DNA from: Lachnospiraceae bacterium
Lineage (GTDB): Bacteria; Bacillota; Clostridia; Lachnospirales; Lachnospiraceae
DNA: 64,000 nt
Direction: 5' to 3'
Assembly (NCBI GenBank): GCA_021199655.1
Contig: JAJQHQ010000027.1
Location: forward strand, 79,985 to 143,984
Made by a program: the position numbers and the translations under genes. The notes below the pieces were generated by a model. That model had not been told where the DNA came from, searched no databases, and saw only the letters and a program-made list of their open reading frames with translations. Below, piece after piece: positions 34,590 through 44,217 of the stretch (position 1 is the stretch's first letter; each line of letters begins with the position of its first letter).

Positions 34590-35540
34590 TTATTCTTCAT
34601 ACGGATTCACATGCACCATCACGTGCTTGATGTTATCAAACGTATTCTCCAGCCCGGAATGAACCCGCTCCGCGATCTCATGCGCGTCCTCCAGTTCCAT
34701 ATGCGCATCTACCGCGATCTCGACATCTACATAAACCTTTTCCCCAAACATGCGCGTCTGCAGGAGGTCGATGCGGCGTACACCCTTCTGTCCCTCAATA
34801 AATTCCCGTACCTGCTGCGTATATTCCTCATCGCATGCCGTATCCGTCAGCTTACGCGTCGCATCCCGGAAAATATCTACCGCCACTTTCAATATAAAGA
34901 GACAGATGACGACTGCCGCCACGGAATCCAGCACCGGGAAACCGGCTCGGGCTCCCGCGATACCGATCAGCGACCCAATCGAGGAAAGCGCGTCTGATCG
35001 GTGATGCCAGGCATCCGCCATAAAGGCGGAGGAATTCATCTTTTTCGCGCAGGCTCTGGTATAATGGAACATCCATTCTTTTGATATGATGGAAACAACC
35101 GCAGCCACAAGAGGCAGAATACCGGGTACAGTAAGTTCCTCGTAGTTTCCCGCCAGAATCGTCCGCATCCCCGTCATGCCGATGCCAAGCCCGGTGACGA
35201 ACAGCAGAGCCGCCAGAATTTCCGATGAAATACACTCAAATCTCTCATGCCCGTACGGATGCCCTGCGTCCGCGCCTTTTTTGGAAATCTTTACTCCGAC
35301 CAGCGCGATCACCGTCGTGATCACATCAGAAAGTGAATGAATCGCATCCGAAACCATCGCACTGGAATGGCCAAGCACGCCGGCAAAAAGCTTGAAAGCC
35401 GACAGAAAGACATTCCCTGCGATACTGACTGCAGAAACGCGTTCAGCGAGATGCGAGTCCGCATCCGGCTTCTTTTCCTCATTCAAAGATACGCCGAATC
35501 CGGCTTCCTTTTCTTCTCTTTTCGTAACAGAATTTTTCAT
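34590..35540 (-). CDS. Cation diffusion facilitator (CDF) metal exporter
   Basis: 316 aa from ATG 35540 (AAGGAGG nine bases upstream; the frame is open to 35594 without one). Six membrane spans and a C-terminal cytoplasmic ferredoxin-like domain. Metal-site residues of the family are present: SDAIHSLSDV in TM2 and ADAWHHRSDALSS in TM5, plus HPYGHERFE after TM3 and DAHMELEDAHEIAERV in the cytoplasmic domain. The NiCo riboswitch just upstream indicates nickel or cobalt, and this guides the function better than the sequence does. It is likely to export these metals as an H+ antiporter. Confidence 0.92.
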   Translation of the reverse strand: MKNSVTKREEKEAGFGVSLNEEKKPDADSHLAERVSAVSIAGNVFLSAFKLFAGVLGHSSAMVSDAIHSLSDVITTVIALVGVKISKKGADAGHPYGHERFECISSEILAALLFVTGLGIGMTGMRTILAGNYEELTVPGILPLVAAVVSIISKEWMFHYTRACAKKMNSSAFMADAWHHRSDALSSIGSLIGIAGARAGFPVLDSVAAVVICLFILKVAVDIFRDATRKLTDTACDEEYTQQVREFIEGQKGVRRIDLLQTRMFGEKVYVDVEIAVDAHMELEDAHEIAERVHSGLENTFDNIKHVMVHVNPYEE

Positions 35541-35667
35541 GACAGGTAACCTCCTTAATAACCCTGCAATGGTTTTTACGTAACCTTTCTGCATAATTAC
35601 GTTTTTACTTTTATCATCCCAGGGTATAGAAAAAGCATCCCAGGGAGAGAGTAAATAAGTACTTACT

Positions 35668-35785
35668 ACTGTCCCGCAGATGCTTCGTTACCTGCTGTCG
35701 CTTATGCGACCCGGCAGTCAGAGCCTTTCCGGACGGTATGCAAAGATGGTCCTTCTTCGGTTCAGATGCCTGATCAGTTTGTACT
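35668..35785 (-). promoter_or_regulatory. NiCo (czcD) riboswitch
   Basis: On the minus strand the leader begins ACTGATCAGGCA and ends GGGACAGT, closing stem ACTG/CAGT. It contains TGCCGGG, a short hairpin GTCGC-ATAA-GCGAC, then AGCAGGT...ATCTGCGGGACAGT. This matches the known NiCo motif (AGGCA, GCCGGG, CUG-GGGACAG) in order and spacing. Downstream, GGGA plus GTAGTAA can pair with TTATTTAC...TCCC before a T-rich run, a plausible terminator, so metal binding should turn expression on. It directly precedes a CDF exporter, its normal target. Confidence 0.88.
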
Positions 35786-35858
35786 GTAGATGATTGCAGT
35801 GCAAATTTTTTTCTATATAATATGTTAGAATTCCAGGAATGTCAACGTTTTTCTTTTT

Positions 35859-36860
35859 TTACCATCTCACAAGGCAGGCCGCGCTGGAAAGACCGCCGCC
35901 GAACGCCACCATCGCAATCAGATCGCCTTCTTTGAATTTTCCCGCACGGTTCCACTCATCAAGAAGCAGAGGGATACTGGCGGCAGAAGTATTGCCGTAT
36001 TTCTGAAGATTGACACAAAAATGATCCGCCGGGACCCCCTTCATTTTGTGAGCCGCGCTGTCGATGATACGTTTATTGGCCTGATGGGGAACCACCCAGT
36101 CCAGATCTTCTTCCTTGAGACCCGCTTTTTGAAGCACTTCATCAACCCGTTTCGGAAGATTATGAACAGCAAATTTATACGTCTCCTGTCCATCCATATG
36201 CAGAAGAGGAAGCTTCTGTTCCCGATCCAGCCAGGGAGAAATCCCGTTGTCTGTCGGAATCGCGATCACCTCGTCATTCCCGTCCGTGACAAATGAGGAA
36301 GCCAGATAATTATCTCCCGGCTCCAGCACCGCCGCACCGGCTCCATCACCGAACAGCACTGCCGTAGAACGATCCTTCCAGTTCAATATACGTGACATGG
36401 ACTCCGCCCCGATCACAAGCATCTTCCGGATCCCGCCCCGGGCGAAAAAGGCCGATGCGGTGTCCATCAGATAAATCCATCCGGTGCACGCGGCACTTAA
36501 GTCCACACAAGGACACTGCGCGCTGAGATCGCGCTGCACAAGAGCCGCTACTGACGGGCAGATATATTCCCCGCTGATCGTAGCGCAGAGGATCATATCA
36601 ATCTCATCCGCCGTCGCATGCGCATTTTCCAAAGCATTCTGCGCCGCTTTCAGTGCCAGCTGTGAAGTCGTCTCCGTCGTGCAGATATGCCGTTGTTCAA
36701 TCCCGCTGCGGCTTCGGATCCACTCATCGTTCGTATCCATATGAGCAACCAGATCATCGTTCGTCACAATATTTTCCGGCACAGAACTGCCCGTGCCTGC
36801 GATCTTAAAACTCTTCGGTCTTATTCCTTTATATGTATCTGTCTGATTCTGTGCGTACAT
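35859..36860 (-). CDS. fabH: 3-oxoacyl-ACP synthase III (FabH)
   Basis: 333 aa. It condenses acetyl-CoA with malonyl-ACP to start fatty acid synthesis. Catalytic residues: Cys125 in LSAACTGWIY, His in WVVPHQANKR, Asn in KYGNTSAASIPL. The N-terminal GTGSSVPENIVTNDDL and the GFGDGAGA-like LFGDGAGAAVLE fit FabH. AGGAG precedes ATG 36860. It stands apart from other fab genes, so it may be a second or specialised KASIII. The gap to the next minus-strand gene (nudC) is 264 bases with no gene. Confidence 0.92.
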   Translation of the reverse strand: MYAQNQTDTYKGIRPKSFKIAGTGSSVPENIVTNDDLVAHMDTNDEWIRSRSGIEQRHICTTETTSQLALKAAQNALENAHATADEIDMILCATISGEYICPSVAALVQRDLSAQCPCVDLSAACTGWIYLMDTASAFFARGGIRKMLVIGAESMSRILNWKDRSTAVLFGDGAGAAVLEPGDNYLASSFVTDGNDEVIAIPTDNGISPWLDREQKLPLLHMDGQETYKFAVHNLPKRVDEVLQKAGLKEEDLDWVVPHQANKRIIDSAAHKMKGVPADHFCVNLQKYGNTSAASIPLLLDEWNRAGKFKEGDLIAMVAFGGGLSSAACLVRW

Positions 36861-37124
36861 GATTTGCTCCTGTTCTCGTGTGATCTGCTCATCCTCCTGC
36901 CTTTTCCACCAGTTTTGGATGCCATCCGGCTGCTGGTTCCCATGAAAGGTTCCCGCTCATCAGACAACAAATAAAAAAGGCATTCTCTGGCATTTTATCT
37001 CATTACATAGAATATGGCAAGGGAATCCTGCAATTTGATCGAAATTTTTTCGTATACGGCAAAATTTTATATATCTGTCTGAAGTTTTACCATCACTCCG
37101 GCAGGTGAAATACATGCAAAAAAT

Positions 37125-38000
37125 TCAACAGCATGTCAAAGGTCCTTTCCCCGCCTTAAATACCGCAATCATTTCCCGCGTCAGGCTCACACCGTCGTTC
37201 TCCGGAATCTCGTCCCGCGTACACCAGTTTCCGACAGACAGCTCAGTCTCATCCAGAGAAATGCGGCTCTCACCATCCACTTCACAAAAGAATCCCATCA
37301 GAAGTGTATCGGTAAACGACCAGGGCTGACTTTTATAATAGCGGATGTTTTTGACCTTCAGTCCGACTTCCTCCATCACCTCGCGCTCCACCGTCTCCTC
37401 AATCGTCTCTCCAATCTCAGCAAACCCGGCAATCAGAGCATAGTTCCGGTTCGCGCGTCCTGCGTATTTCGTAAGCAGGATCCGATTCCCGTCTGTCACC
37501 GCAACGATCACGGCCGGACAGATCTTCGGGTATTCTATCTGCCCGCAGGATTCGCAGTACATCATGCGCTCCTTTTTGCTGTGTACCATACGTCTGCCGC
37601 AGGCCGGACAAAACCGGCGGCTTTTGTACCAGCCATACAGCTGCATGCCTGTGACGCCCGCAAATGCCGCCTCTTTTGGTCCGACTGTGCGCATGAGATC
37701 GATCCGCTCCCAGCTAAATCCCGGAAAAAGATCTGGCATCGGTTCTGGCAGGAGCTCCTCTTCAAATTCCCGATAAAAGAAAAAATCTACATTGTCAATC
37801 GAAAACAGAAATGTAGCCTCCTGGTTCAGACCAGGGAAAGCCTTTCTGACTTTCTTATAATTCAGAAACGAAATTTCGTTATCCTTTCGTCTCACAAAAA
37901 TTTCCCGTCCGCGATAAAACAAAATCCGGCTTTCCTCAGACGGCTGTGCGTCTGGCCTATATGGATTGTGGTACCTGTATCTGCCTATATCCTGAATCAT
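37125..38000 (-). CDS. nudC: NAD+ diphosphatase (NudC, Nudix family)
   Basis: 291 aa. It hydrolyses NAD(H) to NMN(H) and AMP, and also removes NAD caps from RNA. A zinc ribbon (CPACG...CESCG, ~residues 138-160) is followed by the Nudix box (GFAEIGETIEETVEREVMEEVGL) and the NudC-specific SQPWSFTDTLLMGFF. Length and order match the family. The ~ATG 38000 start is supported by AGGAAC a little upstream. It is followed by a small noncoding gap and fabH on the same strand. Confidence 0.93.
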   Translation of the reverse strand: MIQDIGRYRYHNPYRPDAQPSEESRILFYRGREIFVRRKDNEISFLNYKKVRKAFPGLNQEATFLFSIDNVDFFFYREFEEELLPEPMPDLFPGFSWERIDLMRTVGPKEAAFAGVTGMQLYGWYKSRRFCPACGRRMVHSKKERMMYCESCGQIEYPKICPAVIVAVTDGNRILLTKYAGRANRNYALIAGFAEIGETIEETVEREVMEEVGLKVKNIRYYKSQPWSFTDTLLMGFFCEVDGESRISLDETELSVGNWCTRDEIPENDGVSLTREMIAVFKAGKGPLTCC

Positions 38001-38089
38001 GACGACTTGCTGTTCCTTTCTGAAAGCTACTTAAAGCACCTTGCTGCCGAATTCATTATATGAGAAATAAAAATGAGATGCAAGAAAAA

Positions 38090-38120
38090 GAAACGTCATC
38101 CCGCAAAAGAATGACGTTTC
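38090..38120. terminator. Terminator after tsf
   Basis: GAAACGTCAT (38090-38099) pairs with ATGACGTTTC (38111-38120), flanked by A and T runs. It ends the rpsB-tsf transcript on the minus strand and may also work in the other direction. Confidence 0.85.
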
Positions 38121-38204
38121 TTTTAAAAAATACAAGTTTAGCTTAAAGTTATCTTTCAGTGACTTAAATAACTCAGATATTCATACTGATAATAATGACA
38201 GGTA

Positions 38205-39146
38205 TTAGTTTGCGCCCATCTGTTTCGCCACTTCCGCTGCAAAGTCTTCCTGCTTCTTCTCAATGCCTTCGCCGGTCTCATAGCGTACGAAGCCCTTGAT
38301 CGTAACATTCGCGCCGTTTGCTTTCGCAACCTGAGCAACATACTGGCCTACAGACTGCTTGCCGTCTTCTGCCTTGACATAGACCTGATCAAGCAGGCAG
38401 ATCTCCTTGAGTTCTTTCTTGATACGGCCCTGAATCATACCCATGATCACCTTCTCCGGCTTCTGGGATTCCTTCGGATCGTTCTTGATCTGCGCAAGAA
38501 GGATCTCTTTCTCATGCTCAATATAGTCCGCGCTTACTTCCGCATCAGAAGTGTACAGCGGCTTCAAAGCTGCGACCTGCATCGCGACATTCTTTGCCAT
38601 CTCTTTGATCTCGTCATTGACGACATCAGTCACCACATCTACGAGAACGCCGATCTTGCCACCCATATGTGTATAGGAAGCAACAAAGCCAGCATCTTCT
38701 TTTACCTGTGCAAATCTGCGGATGTTCATGTTCTCACCGATCACCGCAATCTGGCCGGCCAGAGCCTCGTTCACCGTCTTGGTCGTATCAAACTTCCACG
38801 GCTCCGCGAGGAATGCTTCGATATCCGCCGCCTGTGTCTCCATCGCCTGCTCAGCCACCTGAGCCACATAGCCCTGGAATTTCTCATTCTTTGCCACAAA
38901 GTCGGTCTCGGAATTGACCTCTACTGCTACCGCGCTCTTGCCATCCTCAGATACGAGAACCTTTGCAAGACCTTCCGCCGCGATCCTTCCGGCTTTCTTC
39001 TGAGCGGTCGCAAGGCCTTTCTCTCTCAGCCACTCTACCGCCTTGTCCATATCTCCCTCAGTCGCCGTCAGAGCCTTCTTGCAGTCCATCATGCCGGCGC
39101 CTGTCATCTCACGTAACTCTTTTACCATTCCTGCTGTTACAGCCAT
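38205..39146 (-). CDS. tsf: Translation elongation factor Ts
   Basis: 313 aa, full-length EF-Ts, the nucleotide exchange factor of EF-Tu. N-terminal MVKELREMTGAGMMDCKKALTATEGD and the SETDFVAKNEKF segment (the EF-Tu contact) are diagnostic, followed by the dimerisation domain and KIGVLVDVVTDVV. The C-terminal motif is KGFVRYETGEGIEKKQEDFAAEVAKQ. It is 85 bases downstream of rpsB in the universal order, ending before the terminator at 38090. Confidence 0.96.
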   Translation of the reverse strand: MAVTAGMVKELREMTGAGMMDCKKALTATEGDMDKAVEWLREKGLATAQKKAGRIAAEGLAKVLVSEDGKSAVAVEVNSETDFVAKNEKFQGYVAQVAEQAMETQAADIEAFLAEPWKFDTTKTVNEALAGQIAVIGENMNIRRFAQVKEDAGFVASYTHMGGKIGVLVDVVTDVVNDEIKEMAKNVAMQVAALKPLYTSDAEVSADYIEHEKEILLAQIKNDPKESQKPEKVIMGMIQGRIKKELKEICLLDQVYVKAEDGKQSVGQYVAQVAKANGANVTIKGFVRYETGEGIEKKQEDFAAEVAKQMGAN

Positions 39147-39230
39147 TTTATTTTCCTCCTGAAATCAGAATCCGAAACGTGTTCTGGCGCGGCCTGACAG
39201 CAAGTGTCAGGCTCGCCATGAATAATAACA

Positions 39231-39983
39231 TCAGAATGCCTCTACCGGCGCTTCCTCATATGTCTCTGCAGCTTCAGCTTCTTCCGGAACGAATTCTTCC
39301 TCGCCCTGTCTTGCTTCGATGATCGCGTCAGCCATCTTGGAAACGATCAGCTTCACTGCGCGGATCGCATCGTCATTGCCCGGGATCACATAGTCCAGCT
39401 CTTCCGGATCACAGTTTGTATCGCAAATACCGATCAGCGGAATACCGAGGGTATGCGCTTCCTGTACACAGATATGCTCTTTCTTCGGATCTACTACAAA
39501 GATCGCGTCCGGGATGCGCTTCATATCCTTGATACCGCCAAGGTTCTTATTCAGCTTCTCCATCTTCTTCTTCAAAGCAATGACTTCTTTCTTCGGCAGA
39601 CGCTCAAAAGTGCCGTCCTGCTCCTGTCTCTCCAGATCCTTCAGATATTTGATTCTGGACTGGATCGTCTTGAAGTTCGTCAGCATACCGCCAAGCCATC
39701 TCTCATTCACATAATACATACCGCATCTTTCTGCTTCGGTCTGTACCGCATCCTGTGCCTGCTTCTTCGTACCGACAAAAAGGATCGTGCCGCCGTTCGC
39801 CGCGATATCTGCGACTGCTCTGCAGGCCTCATCTACCTTTACTACCGACTTCTGAAGGTCGATAATGTAGATGCCATTGCGCTCTGTGTAGATGTACTCC
39901 GCCATCTTCGGGTTCCATCTTCTGGTCTGATGTCCAAAATGAACGCCCGCTTCCAGTAACTGCTTCATTGAAATTACACTCAT
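39231..39983 (-). CDS. rpsB: 30S ribosomal protein S2
   Basis: 250 aa, full-length S2. [27 protein letters not shown] is the N-terminal signature; [25 protein letters not shown] and [29 protein letters not shown] complete the family pattern. A Glu/Ala-rich tail ([22 protein letters not shown]) extends the usual C-terminus. GGAG precedes ATG 39983. Promoter at 40183-40212 gives a leader of about 200 nt with several hairpins, which could hold an autoregulatory S2 site; I cannot assign it. Confidence 0.97.
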   Translation of the reverse strand: MSVISMKQLLEAGVHFGHQTRRWNPKMAEYIYTERNGIYIIDLQKSVVKVDEACRAVADIAANGGTILFVGTKKQAQDAVQTEAERCGMYYVNERWLGGMLTNFKTIQSRIKYLKDLERQEQDGTFERLPKKEVIALKKKMEKLNKNLGGIKDMKRIPDAIFVVDPKKEHICVQEAHTLGIPLIGICDTNCDPEELDYVIPGNDDAIRAVKLIVSKMADAIIEARQGEEEFVPEEAEAAETYEEAPVEAF

Positions 39984-40182
39984 GTCTTTTCTCCTTTTGG
40001 TTAGATTCTTCCGCGTGCTTCCTCTTTCAGAGAGACCAAGTGATAAGGCACCGTCTCTGAAATCAACACACGTGTTTGATTGTCAACTGCAACATTAATC
40101 GGATAGGGGAGTCCTCTTCCCCCTATCCGTCGCGCGGGGAGCGGGCAGCAAAGCTGCCAAAATACCTCTCGCGACCCTGCGC

Positions 40183-40212
40183 ATTATATCATAAGGGCCT
40201 GCCATATGGCAA
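40183..40212 (-). promoter_or_regulatory. Promoter of rpsB-tsf
   Basis: On the minus strand TTGCCA (40212-40207), an 18-base spacer, TATAAT (40188-40183). The structured leader up to 39984 includes stems GGATAGGGG/CCCCCTATCC (40098-40126) and GGCAGC-TTT-GCTGCC. Confidence 0.7.
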
Positions 40213-40278
40213 GCCCCTTCTTGAAAAAAGTTCCAAAGAACCGGCGCAGACCTGTAGCCTGCTGTTCGAAGCAGATTG

Positions 40279-41532
40279 TCATTCCCGTCGCAGTGCCTCG
40301 ATCGGGTCAAGATTCGCGGCCTTCATAGACGGCATCAGCCCAAAGATAATACCGATCAGCATCGAGAACAGTACCGCTATCACGGAAGCGGGGACGCTGA
40401 TCGCGACCGCCACCCCGGATATCTTGTTGATAATATAGGCCATGCCGATTCCGGCTCCCACACCAAGCGCTCCTCCGATACTGGTCAGCACGACAGACTC
40501 GGTCAGGAACTGTCCGAGGATGGCTCCCTTCCTTGCCCCGATCGCTTTCTTCAGTCCGACCTCGCTGGTACGCTCCGTGACTGACACCATCATAATATTC
40601 ATAACGCCGATGCCGCCGACAAGAAGAGAAATGCTGGCAATCCAGAGCAGCTGGATATTTGTCGAGCTGGTCAGCGTATCAAGCTGCTCGGCCTGTGTGA
40701 CCAGATTTTCCGCGTCATATTTCACATCTGTCTGAGAGCTGGAGATCGCGGAATTCAATATATCCTCTGTCTTCGCACCCGCGTTTTCCATATCATCGGT
40801 GCTCGTCGCCTTAACGATCACATTTTCCGGCTCATCAAAACAATACAGGATTGGCCAGACCGCACTTGGGATAAAGAGGCAGAGCGGATCATCCTCCTGG
40901 TAATTATAATAATCCTCGACCGAATTGATCGAAGCTTCATAAGTATCCGTTTCCGTCACCACTCCGACAACCGTAAACGGTGTGCCGCTGATCTCAATGG
41001 TTTTTCCAACCGGATCTTCATTGGGAAAGTACTCATCCGCAAGGGAGCTGTCTATGATCACAACAGTACGGAATTCAGTATAATCCGCCTCCACAAAAGC
41101 ACGGCCGGAGCGGATCGTATACCCGGCTGTAGCAAAATAGCTGGTATCTATTCCGATCACAGTAGGATCTGTAAAGCTCTCATTTAAATAGTATACATCC
41201 GCATAGCTGCGTTTGGTATAGCAGGTCACACTTTCCACTGTATCAAGTGCCAGAATCTGTTCGCGCACAGAGTCGGACACCTGCGGCACCCCATACGGAA
41301 GATCTGAAGAAGAACTGAACGAAGTGGCATAGCCATTTTCTTTCAGTACTATATCTACCGTATTATTACCGGAGCCGATCAGCTTATTTTTGAGTTCGTC
41401 GTTCGTTCCCTTGATCGTAGAGACGATTGAAATAATTGACGCGATGCCGATGATAATGCCGAGCATGGTCAGAAACGACCGCATTTTGTGCGCCCAGATG
41501 CTCTGAAAGGATAGTCTCAGGTTCTCAAGCAA
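40279..41532 (-). CDS. ABC transporter permease, FtsX/MacB type (YknZ-like)
   Basis: 417 aa from a TTG at 41532: AGGAGG lies nine bases upstream and the protein then starts MLENLRLSFQSIWAHKMRSFLTMLGIIIGIASI, the usual beginning of the family; the ATG at 41553 would place that ribosome site inside the gene. One N-terminal membrane span, a large extracellular MacB periplasmic-core domain (~residues 45-285), then three spans near the C-terminus (GGIGVMNIMMVSVTERTSEVGLKKAIGARKGAILGQFL). It is the last gene of a four-gene export operon. Confidence 0.88.
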   Translation of the reverse strand: MLENLRLSFQSIWAHKMRSFLTMLGIIIGIASIISIVSTIKGTNDELKNKLIGSGNNTVDIVLKENGYATSFSSSSDLPYGVPQVSDSVREQILALDTVESVTCYTKRSYADVYYLNESFTDPTVIGIDTSYFATAGYTIRSGRAFVEADYTEFRTVVIIDSSLADEYFPNEDPVGKTIEISGTPFTVVGVVTETDTYEASINSVEDYYNYQEDDPLCLFIPSAVWPILYCFDEPENVIVKATSTDDMENAGAKTEDILNSAISSSQTDVKYDAENLVTQAEQLDTLTSSTNIQLLWIASISLLVGGIGVMNIMMVSVTERTSEVGLKKAIGARKGAILGQFLTESVVLTSIGGALGVGAGIGMAYIINKISGVAVAISVPASVIAVLFSMLIGIIFGLMPSMKAANLDPIEALRRE

Positions 41533-41583
41533 AAATAAACACCTCCTCTGCATACGGCGGCTTTCCGAGCAGAATCTGCCGTA

Positions 41584-44217
41584 TCAGTCGTCATATATGT
41601 CCAGTTCATCTACTTCCTCAGTCGGCGCACCCTCACAGACATTGTCACCATAAGGAAAAGCAATATAATCTGACAGACTTAATCCGTTTGTAATCTCTAT
41701 ATAATACCCCCACAGGGAATTCCCGGTCGTCACATATCGTTTTTCCAGTGTTCCGTCGTCTCCCTCTATATAGACATAGCTGTTTCCGGTACTGTCGTTC
41801 CGTACAAAATAATTTTCCAGATAAAAGGTGCCTGCCGATGATTCCGCATAGGCATCAGAGAGTGTAAGCTCCGCGTACCCCTCCTCAATGCCTTCCGAAT
41901 CTTCGATCAATGCGTAGAAAGCATAATAGGAGGCGTTCGTGTTCCCTGAATAGACATAATTTGATCCATACGGATCCGGGTATTCAGAAACCTCCTTGAT
42001 CACCGCGGTAAAGGTATCGCCATAGTCCGTCATACCCGAGATCGTATCACCTACATTGACCGTATCAAGAGCAAGCTCACTGATCCAGCCTTTTGCGTAA
42101 AGCCCCGTCGTATTGGAAATCGTAGCAAAATAATCCCCGTCATAATTGCCATCCGCATCTCCGATGCTGACGACCGTACCATCCAGAGTCGCCGTTACAA
42201 TTTTTTTGTCCACCTCGCGCTGTGCCTTATCGGCCTCCAGCTCTGTTTCCCTGATATCCAGTTCCTGGCTCTGTATCTGGTTTTCCAGAGTTTCGATCAG
42301 TTCCTGCCGTTCCTCAGCCGTCAGACTGTCGTCTGAGTCATAATAATCGTAACTGTCGTCCCAGTAAAACTCAGTCTCAGACTCTGATTCAGACTCCTGC
42401 TCCGCAGTAAGAAGATCATACTGCGCAAACAGTTCCATAAGAACATCAATGTTCCAGATCAGTCCCAGCTGATCAAACGTCAGAGAAAGATAATCCGTAT
42501 AGAGAGCAGAAAGTTCAGTCAGGAAATCCTCTGATGTGGTATCCAGCGCCTGTATCCGCAGAACAATCGCGTACGCGGTCAGATAATCGGAAACCGATGG
42601 TGTCTCATCATCCACAAGAAGCTGCCATGCGGTGCCAAGCCGGTCATATGCTGCCTGAGCGGCAGCCAGCTCCTCACTGGTCATCGTCAGCGGATCGAGT
42701 GCGGAAACCATGGATTTCACATATGCAAGACAGATCTCCTGATATTCCGTTGCAAGCTCCGCAGCCGTGATTGAACCTTCCGTGCTTAAGCCGGCCAGAT
42801 ATGCCGTCGTCTCATCGCTAAGAGAATAGCCTTCCATCGTCGCGTCAACGCCCTCGATATCTGCCTGCGGCACAGCCAGATACATCTGGTAAAAGGCGAT
42901 GGCATTTTCATAATCCGTCTGGGTCGGTGCCGCGGACTCAGCAAAAATCGCATCTGCCATCAGAAGAAAGGCGCTGATGCGCGCAGCAATGTCCACATCC
43001 TCCGCTTCCGTTTCTGTTTCTGATCCATTCTCGGAATCGCTCCCGGATTCGGTTTCAGATTCTGTTTCGGATTCAGTTTCTTCTGACAACTGAGCCTCAT
43101 AATCTTCCAGCTGTGACAAAAGTGTCACCAGCAGCATGGCATCACCGCTTAAATCATCATATGCAGACCTCACAGACTTTACGGCAGCAGCCAGATCTTC
43201 TTCCGACATCCCCGACAATGCGCCGATCAGCAGATCTACATAGAGAGCATGACATGCCTCCATATCATCCACGGCGGATTGCAGTGTCTTAAGCGCGCTT
43301 TCTGAAAGAAGCTCCGACACGGCGTCCAGCAGAGGATAATTCGTCACTTCCACCGTCTCCCCGGAAGCATTCGTTGTATTCGAGACAGTGCTTCCGGCCA
43401 GATTTGACCGGTAATACGGAACCGCGCCGGTCACATCGTCAGTGCCGAGCAAATAGTCCCCGATCGTTTCAATATCCTCAGAAGAGTACTCCCCGTCGCA
43501 TTCCGTAATATAGTCCACAATCGCTGACATCATGGTCTCAAAATTCGTAACATAAGAAAGGTACTGCTCCTCCGTATAGTCTTCCGATTCAATCGTAATA
43601 CCGGAATCATCTGTCCTGGAATCCCCGGAGCTTCCGGATGTATCTTCCGTCTCTGTACTTTCTGTATCATCCCCGTCAAGGATCTGATCATCCGAAATAA
43701 CGGCTGTATCCGCAGCTGTGTTCCCATCTTCGGAAACAGCCGTTGCGGCAGCGGTGCCGGATGAAGACGTCATCACCGTCGACGTATCCTCATAAGACGC
43801 GGTCGAACTCGCAGTCGTGTTCGTGCCAGTGTACGTGGCCAGTTCCTTCTGATACTTTTTCAACTGAAGCTGCTGGGACTGCAGTTCGATCTGCAAAGAC
43901 TCCAGCTCGATCTCCTGCAGGGTCATATCATAAGAAAAGAGCTCCATACCCTCGGTCACCTCATCACCCGCTGACACATAGATCTCCTCGATCGGATAAT
44001 CCGCTTCCAGCGTGATATTCTGAGAAACCCTGGACGTCACCGTCCCGGACATGGAATCCTCATCATAATATCCAAGATCTATATATACATAACTTACGGG
44101 AGTCACCTGAACAGAAGTTTTTTTACCAAGTCCCACCGTATAATAAGCTGCGTAAAGGGCACCGGCAACCAATGCACCCGTCACCACGACGCTGATGATC
44201 GCTGTTCGGATCTTCAT
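41584..44217 (-). CDS. Large membrane-fusion (adaptor) protein with Ser/Glu-rich inserts
   Basis: 877 aa, over twice the usual size of a MacA/YknX adaptor. One N-terminal membrane span (residues ~7-28). The barrel-sandwich half-motif is at ~67-110 (ITLEADYPIEEIYVSAGDEVTEGMELFSYD), and its partner returns only at ~650-690 (TATLDGTVVSIGDADGNY, then ELALDTVNVGDTISG). The ~500 residues between, where other adaptors have a short helical hairpin, are largely predicted helical (DAVSELLSESALKTLQSAVDDM) and contain runs of Glu-Ser-Glu-Thr. It overlaps the end of the ATPase gene by four bases (ATGA). Substrate unknown. Confidence 0.7.
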   Translation of the reverse strand: MKIRTAIISVVVTGALVAGALYAAYYTVGLGKKTSVQVTPVSYVYIDLGYYDEDSMSGTVTSRVSQNITLEADYPIEEIYVSAGDEVTEGMELFSYDMTLQEIELESLQIELQSQQLQLKKYQKELATYTGTNTTASSTASYEDTSTVMTSSSGTAAATAVSEDGNTAADTAVISDDQILDGDDTESTETEDTSGSSGDSRTDDSGITIESEDYTEEQYLSYVTNFETMMSAIVDYITECDGEYSSEDIETIGDYLLGTDDVTGAVPYYRSNLAGSTVSNTTNASGETVEVTNYPLLDAVSELLSESALKTLQSAVDDMEACHALYVDLLIGALSGMSEEDLAAAVKSVRSAYDDLSGDAMLLVTLLSQLEDYEAQLSEETESETESETESGSDSENGSETETEAEDVDIAARISAFLLMADAIFAESAAPTQTDYENAIAFYQMYLAVPQADIEGVDATMEGYSLSDETTAYLAGLSTEGSITAAELATEYQEICLAYVKSMVSALDPLTMTSEELAAAQAAYDRLGTAWQLLVDDETPSVSDYLTAYAIVLRIQALDTTSEDFLTELSALYTDYLSLTFDQLGLIWNIDVLMELFAQYDLLTAEQESESESETEFYWDDSYDYYDSDDSLTAEERQELIETLENQIQSQELDIRETELEADKAQREVDKKIVTATLDGTVVSIGDADGNYDGDYFATISNTTGLYAKGWISELALDTVNVGDTISGMTDYGDTFTAVIKEVSEYPDPYGSNYVYSGNTNASYYAFYALIEDSEGIEEGYAELTLSDAYAESSAGTFYLENYFVRNDSTGNSYVYIEGDDGTLEKRYVTTGNSLWGYYIEITNGLSLSDYIAFPYGDNVCEGAPTEEVDELDIYDD

